This document shows, piece after piece, positions 60,412 through 64,000 of a stretch of DNA of 64,000 nt. Source of the DNA: Hymenobacter psoromatis. GTDB taxonomy: Bacteria; Bacteroidota; Bacteroidia; Cytophagales; Hymenobacteraceae. The DNA is taken from NCBI RefSeq assembly GCF_020012125.1, contig NZ_JAIFAG010000001.1:2914001-2978000 (forward strand), given 5' to 3'. Position 1 is the first letter of the stretch. Each line of letters starts with the position of its first letter. The position numbers were made by a program, and so were the translations under genes. Under the pieces are notes generated by a model. The model saw only the letters and a program-made list of their open reading frames with translations, had not been told where the DNA came from and ran no database searches.

Positions 60412-61161
60412 TCATTTTCGCTGCTGAAATGCCTGCTGCTGAACATTCTCCCAGAAAGACAGCTCGGCGGCAATAGTCGTGCGCGGGTCGCGGATAAAAT
60501 CGGCCACCACGGCGAAGCTGGTTAGCTCGCCGCGGTCGAGGTAGGCGAAGCGGGTGCCCACGGTGAGGGCTTCGCGGCTGTCGTGGGTTACGAAAAGGGA
60601 GGTAATCTGGTGCTGCCGGCTCACGCGCAAAAAGAGCTGCTGCATGTCGGCGCGGGTCTGGGCGTCGAGGTTGCCAAAGGGCTCGTCCAGTAGTAGCAGG
60701 CGCGGCCGGATGATGAGCGCCCGGCCAAACGACACCCGCTGCCGCTGCCCGCCCGAGAGCTGGTGCGGGGCTTTTTGAGCGTGGGCGGCCAGGTCCAGCT
60801 CGGCCAGCAGCTCGGTCACCTGCCGGGTAATTTCAGCCGGCGCAACCCGCCGGATGCGCAGGCCAAAGGCCACGTTCTCGAACACGCTCAGGTGCGGAAA
60901 CAGCAGCGGCTCCTGGTAGAGGTACACCATCTGGCGTTCGTTGGGGGGCACGGGCAGCAGGTTTTCGCCCCGCGAAAGCACCGTGCCGGCATCAGGCGCT
61001 TCGAGGCCGGCCAGGATTTTGAGCAGCGTAGTTTTGCCGCAGCCCGAGCGGCCCAGCACGGCCAGCACCTCCCCTTCGGCCAGCGTCAGCGACACATCGC
61101 GCAGCACCGGCTGCCCGCCAAACTGCTTGGAAAGGCCCACCACGCGCAGCAGCTCGCTCAT
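60412..61161 (-). CDS. ABC transporter ATP-binding protein (FbpC/PotA-like)
   Basis: 249 residues from ATG 61161, overlapping the preceding stop by ATGA, so translation is coupled. Walker A GRSGCGKT (37-44), Q-loop YQEPLLFPH, signature LSGGQRQRVSFGRAL, Walker B LLLLDEPFGNLD and switch VTHDSREAL. The style matches ATPases of iron(III), thiamine or spermidine importers. Energises the two permeases encoded upstream in the same run. No solute-binding protein appears in the window; it may lie beyond 64000. A longer upstream start is rejected because it would overlap the previous gene. Confidence 0.92.
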   Translation of the reverse strand: MSELLRVVGLSKQFGGQPVLRDVSLTLAEGEVLAVLGRSGCGKTTLLKILAGLEAPDAGTVLSRGENLLPVPPNERQMVYLYQEPLLFPHLSVFENVAFGLRIRRVAPAEITRQVTELLAELDLAAHAQKAPHQLSGGQRQRVSFGRALIIRPRLLLLDEPFGNLDAQTRADMQQLFLRVSRQHQITSLFVTHDSREALTVGTRFAYLDRGELTSFAVVADFIRDPRTTIAAELSFWENVQQQAFQQRK

Positions 61162-61811
61162 ACCAGCGCCCCCGCTCCGTAGGCCGCCGCCTCGATGGTC
61201 ATGCGGCCGGCCGCCGGCCGCTCGCCGCTCAGCCACTCGGTGAGGCGGTCCACGTAGTAGTCGAGGTGGGTAATCTGCTGCACGCCGTGCTCCACGAGGG
61301 GGTCGAGGGTAGTGGCCAGCAGGGTGCCGCCATAGCAGTTAGTTTGCCAGGTAATGACGTCGCCCCCGTCGTTGGTCTGGATAATAGCGGCCCCGGCCGG
61401 CACCCGAGTGTACACGCCGTGGGTGTGCCAGCACGCCTGGCGCGGGGTCAGGCCCTGGTACACGGGGTGGTCGTAGTCAGTATCGGCCACGGGCGGGCGG
61501 GTAGGGTCCGTCACCCACCAGTAGTTGTTCACCGGCCGGTCTTCCCACTGCGCATCGAGCCAGGCTGCCGACGAGTCGCCCTCCACAAACACCTTTTTGC
61601 CGGCCGCCAGAAAGTCGTAGATAATCGCCTTCTTTTCGGTTAGCACCGCCTGGTTCGATTGGAAGGGAATGGCCAGCGCGTCGAGGTCGGCCACAGCTTC
61701 GGCCGAGAGGTCGTGCACGTAAAGTAGGCGGTAGAGGTCGCGGTATTTGGGGGCAGTGGCCACGGCATAGTGCGACCATACGCCGTTGAAAATCAGTCCT
61801 ATCTTAGCCAT
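61158..61811 (-). CDS. Class I amidotransferase-fold-like protein 2 (no nucleophile Cys)
   Basis: 217 residues from ATG 61811. Alternating strand/helix pattern (MAKIGLIFNGVWSHYAVAT; AAIPF-like strands; DFLAAGKKVFVEGDSSAAWLDA) similar to the neighbouring paralogue and to ThuA/type-1 glutamine-amidotransferase folds. At the elbow where the paralogue has CCDG it has VEGD, so no Cys. Two Trp-rich stretches (NNYWWVTDP; ACWHTHGVY). Overlaps the upstream gene by 8 bp and the ABC ATPase by 4 bp: an operon. Exact role unknown; fold assignment is inferred. Confidence 0.7.
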   Translation of the reverse strand: MAKIGLIFNGVWSHYAVATAPKYRDLYRLLYVHDLSAEAVADLDALAIPFQSNQAVLTEKKAIIYDFLAAGKKVFVEGDSSAAWLDAQWEDRPVNNYWWVTDPTRPPVADTDYDHPVYQGLTPRQACWHTHGVYTRVPAGAAIIQTNDGGDVITWQTNCYGGTLLATTLDPLVEHGVQQITHLDYYVDRLTEWLSGERPAAGRMTIEAAAYGAGALV

Positions 61812-62424
61812 GAGCGGGAACGGTGGGGGTAGCAAGCAGGTGCAGAAAGTTGCGGTACAAGGTAACCAGGGCGCTATCAGCGCGGCCGGCGTAAGTTACG
61901 TCGGCCAGCGGGCCGCTGGCGGTGAGCAGCAGCCGGCCGTTGGTGCTCACCTCGTCGAGCACCACCACGGGGCGCTGCCAGGTATCGGCCAGTAGCACGT
62001 CGGCCCCCGGCGCGGCCTCGAGGTAGCCGCAGGCCCACCAGCCGCTCATACCGTGCGAGAAGTTGAGCTGGTCCAGGTCGAGGTTGGCGAGCAGGTGGTG
62101 GCGGTCGGTGCCGGGCGCGTAGCGCACGTCCTGGGTGCGGCGCGAGTTGTCCATCACCCACTGGTTGCCGGGCACCCAGGCCGTAAAAAAGCCGTCGCAG
62201 CACACCAGCGCCCGGCCCGCATCCAGAAAAGCCCGCACCTTGTCCCTAATTTTGAGCATTGCCACGTGGTCGGAGCCGTTGGGCACCACCAGCAAGTCGT
62301 AGGGTAGTAAATCGGGGTCGAAATCCTGGGTGATGAGGCAGGTAGTGTACTGCACCAGCTCGTTCGAGACGTAGTATTTCTCCAGCCCCTGAAGGCCGTT
62401 GGAAATGAGGAGGGCTTGCAGCAT
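61804..62424 (-). CDS. Class I amidotransferase-fold-like protein 1
   Basis: 206 residues from ATG 62424 (an in-frame extension to 62493 is not supported and would run into palindrome B6). MLQALLISNGLQGLEKYYVSN, then YDLLVVPNGSDHVAML, and VRAFLDAGRALVCCDGFFTAWV where CCDG could be a nucleophile elbow. HGMSGWWACGYLEAAPGADVL and VLDEVSTNGRLLLTASGP complete the paralogous pattern shared with the next gene. Resembles ThuA/PfpI-type folds, low confidence. First of three tightly overlapping genes with the ABC ATPase. Confidence 0.7.
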   Translation of the reverse strand: MLQALLISNGLQGLEKYYVSNELVQYTTCLITQDFDPDLLPYDLLVVPNGSDHVAMLKIRDKVRAFLDAGRALVCCDGFFTAWVPGNQWVMDNSRRTQDVRYAPGTDRHHLLANLDLDQLNFSHGMSGWWACGYLEAAPGADVLLADTWQRPVVVLDEVSTNGRLLLTASGPLADVTYAGRADSALVTLYRNFLHLLATPTVPAHG

Positions 62425-62464
62425 GAGGGAGGGGTAAGGATAAGGGGAGAGAGTAAATACTAAT

Positions 62465-62573
62465 AGAACGTCATGCAGACCGCAGGGAAGCATCTCGCTC
62501 GCATCGTCGGGATACTTATTTCAACGGCAGCAACGAGGCGGGCGAAATGCTTCCTTCGTCAGCATGACGTTCT
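62465..62573. repeat. Palindromic repeat family B, copy 6 (hybrid arms)
   Basis: The left arm CATGCAGACCGCAGGGAAGC is of the B1 type; the right arm TTCCTTCGTCAGCATGACGT is of the B4/B5 type. The stem is therefore imperfect. It sits within the ABC gene run. Confidence 0.85.
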
Positions 62574-62624
62574 TTTTGTTCGCTTTGCCTGACTGTTCCT
62601 AAGCTTATCTACGCGCAAAAGCCC

Positions 62625-63401
62625 TCACTCAGTCTTGCGCAGCAGGGCATTTTTATTAGCCCACAGCAATAGCGCCGGGGGTAGCAGCAGCAGCAGCGAA
62701 GCCACGGCGGCCAGCGGCGCGTTGGCTTCACCCACATACGTAAACACCTGCACCGTGAGGGTACGCACCTTGCCCACGCTCAATAAGTTAGTCAGCCCAA
62801 AATCAAACCAACTGAGCAAAAACGTCTGGAACAGCGCCGTGCGCAGCAGCGGCCCCGCCAGCGGCAGCAGCACCCGCCCCAGCGCCTGCTGGGGCGTGCA
62901 GCCCAGGGTGCGGGCCAGCTGCTCGTACTCGCGGGCCTGCGGCGTCCAGAAGCTGCGCAGCAGCAGCGTGGCAAAGGGCACAGCGATGAGCAACAGCCCC
63001 AGCAGCACCCCACCCACCGAGCCCGACAAATGCAGCCGGATAATAAACGGCTGAATGAGCACCGCCAGCAGCACCGGCGGCAGCGCGTAGGGTAGGTAGC
63101 TGAGGGCTTCCCAGCGCGCAGGCCGGGCGGCGCGGGACACGGCCCGCGCCAGCCAAAAGCCGCTGGCCGTAGCCACTACGGCCACCACGCTGGCCAGCAG
63201 CAGGCTACGCCCCAGGCCGGCCAATAGCTCACTGTCGGCCGCCAGCAGGTCGCGCAGCGCACCTAGCGAATAAGTGGGGGGTAGGGCGGCCGGAAAACGC
63301 CAGGCCGGGGCCACGGCCAGCAGCACCAGCAGCCCAAACGGCAACGCAAACAGCAGCACCAGCGCCGTGGCAAGCAGCTTAGAGCGTGAGCTAAAGCGCA
63401 T
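62625..63401 (-). CDS. ABC transporter permease
   Basis: 258 residues, six likely membrane helices (LLATALVLLFALPFGLLVLL; SLLLASVVAVVATASGFWLA; VLLAVLIQPFIIRLHL; VLLGLLLIAVPFATLLL; ...; LAAVASLLLLLPPALLLWA). EAA loop EQLARTLGCTPQQALGRVLLP is the ATPase contact. Overlaps the upstream permease by 11 bp. It is of the iron(III)/thiamine/molybdate importer type; 200 bp, with palindrome B6, separates it from the two paralogous genes. Confidence 0.88.
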   Translation of the reverse strand: MRFSSRSKLLATALVLLFALPFGLLVLLAVAPAWRFPAALPPTYSLGALRDLLAADSELLAGLGRSLLLASVVAVVATASGFWLARAVSRAARPARWEALSYLPYALPPVLLAVLIQPFIIRLHLSGSVGGVLLGLLLIAVPFATLLLRSFWTPQAREYEQLARTLGCTPQQALGRVLLPLAGPLLRTALFQTFLLSWFDFGLTNLLSVGKVRTLTVQVFTYVGEANAPLAAVASLLLLLPPALLLWANKNALLRKTE

Positions 63402-64000
63402 GGCGGCGGGTGAGGCGGGTAAGCACCAGAATCAGCGCGAGCAGCCCCACGGCCACCAGGAAGCCCGCCAGGTAGGCCGCCGGCAGCTCGCGCAGGTCGA
63501 AGCGTTGGAGGCGGGTGGCAATGTACACGCTTAGCATCTGGGGGTAGGGCCGGCCCAGCAGCAGCGGAATATCGTAGGCCCCGAGCGTGGCAATGAAGCT
63601 GAGCAGCACCGTGGGCGCGGCCCGGCGCAGCAGCACCGGCAGGGCCACCCGCCACCGAAACTGGCCCAGGCTGGCTCCCAGCGTCTGGGCCAGCTGCGCA
63701 TAGTCGGGCAGCCGGCTTTCCTGGTAAATGGCCTGAAAAAGCAGGGTCAGGAACGGGAACAGCAGCAGCACGTGGGCCAAAATAATGCCCGCGCCGGCCG
63801 CATCCTGCACCAGCTCCGGGAAGCCCTCTACCCCCCGCGTGAGTCTCAGCCCAAAGCTGAGGCGCGAAAGCCAGCCGGCCCGGCTCAGCAATTGAAACAA
63901 ATAAAAGCCCAGCACCAGCGACGGCATGAGCAGCGGCACGTAGAGCAGCGTCGGAAACGGCCGCCGCCGCAGCGTGGCCTGCGCCCCCAGCACCAAGGCC
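63391..64000 (-). CDS. ABC transporter permease (5' end outside window)
   Basis: At least 202 residues; the frame is open to the window edge and the internal TTG at 63996 is not a credible start. Helices LYVPLLMPSLVLGFYLFQLL, ILAHVLLLFPFLTLLFQAIY and AAYLAGFLVAVGLLALILVL; EAA loop YAQLAQTLGASLGQFRWRVALP. The lead permease of the importer, whose upstream neighbours (probably a solute-binding protein) are beyond the edge. Confidence 0.85.
   Translation of the reverse strand, partial: ALVLGAQATLRRRPFPTLLYVPLLMPSLVLGFYLFQLLSRAGWLSRLSFGLRLTRGVEGFPELVQDAAGAGIILAHVLLLFPFLTLLFQAIYQESRLPDYAQLAQTLGASLGQFRWRVALPVLLRRAAPTVLLSFIATLGAYDIPLLLGRPYPQMLSVYIATRLQRFDLRELPAAYLAGFLVAVGLLALILVLTRLTRRHAL

Noticed and set aside
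7266..62573. CRISPR array or insertion sequence ends
   Set aside because: The repeats are single palindromes scattered between genes, without regular spacers, transposase genes or target duplications that I could see.
1..64000. tRNA or rRNA genes
   Set aside because: Intergenic gaps were read for the TTCGA-type T-loop and CCA context and for 16S/23S landmarks; none was convincing. RNase P RNA is the only structured RNA I support.

Overview
The window is a GC-rich chromosomal segment of a Bacteroidota bacterium, most likely Hymenobacter or a close relative in Hymenobacteraceae (Cytophagales). The case rests on proteins ending in type IX secretion (T9SS) sorting domains, Rho with a long Arg/Asn-rich insert, a fused alpha/beta 2-oxoacid dehydrogenase E1, DUF2027-Smr, DUF2911 and DUF1573 proteins, and TAnnTTTG promoter boxes close upstream of start codons. 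I saw no tRNA, rRNA, insertion sequence, prophage or CRISPR array. It reads as ordinary chromosome, densely sprinkled with long palindromic repeats.

Layout. 1-4.1 kb: a partial secreted protein, rho, and an alginate-lyase-like gene broken by one in-frame stop. 4.2-7.3 kb: serS and two related secreted proteins. 7.4-13.7 kb: S15/CocE-type hydrolase, aspartate kinase and a PIG-L deacetylase with a low-GC central patch. 14.1-23.9 kb: AddB-like PD-(D/E)XK protein carrying an in-frame palindromic element, ClC channel, MarR with a divergent flavoprotein, serine hydrolase, and cation/proton antiporter. 24-26.4 kb: flavin monooxygenase and TetR repressor, each preceded by a matching operator. 26.4-30.6 kb: a BaiN/HI0933-like flavoprotein, a diadenylate-cyclase-like protein and an N-acetylglucosamine-kinase-like protein. 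30.7-39.7 kb: carbohydrate block with a large glycoside hydrolase, a GH53 endo-galactanase, a T9SS protein and a T9SS alpha-amylase. 39.9-43.4 kb: Smr protein, small ORF, phosphoesterase, cupin, and RNase P RNA with an expanded P12 helix. 43.4-55.8 kb: a sigma-54 activator without a DNA-binding domain, LuxE-like protein, lipoproteins, fused E1, DUF1573, META lipoprotein, VOC protein, alanine dehydrogenase, HsdR_N-like protein, AMP nucleosidase and amidohydrolase. 55.9-64 kb: one long minus-strand run: two ABC permeases, two paralogous amidotransferase-fold-like proteins, an ABC ATPase, a radical SAM protein, DUF2254, a UMF1-type MFS protein and DinB.

Most convergent gene pairs are separated by palindromes of a few recurrent families, which probably double as bidirectional terminators; some abut or overlap stop codons, one lies next to a start codon, and one sits inside a coding sequence. 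A decamer (CCTACCCCCC) recurs on both strands regardless of reading frame. The most novel candidates are the minus-strand ABC/radical SAM cluster, the diadenylate-cyclase-like protein, the RNase P P12 expansion, the coding palindrome in the AddB-like gene, and the decamer.
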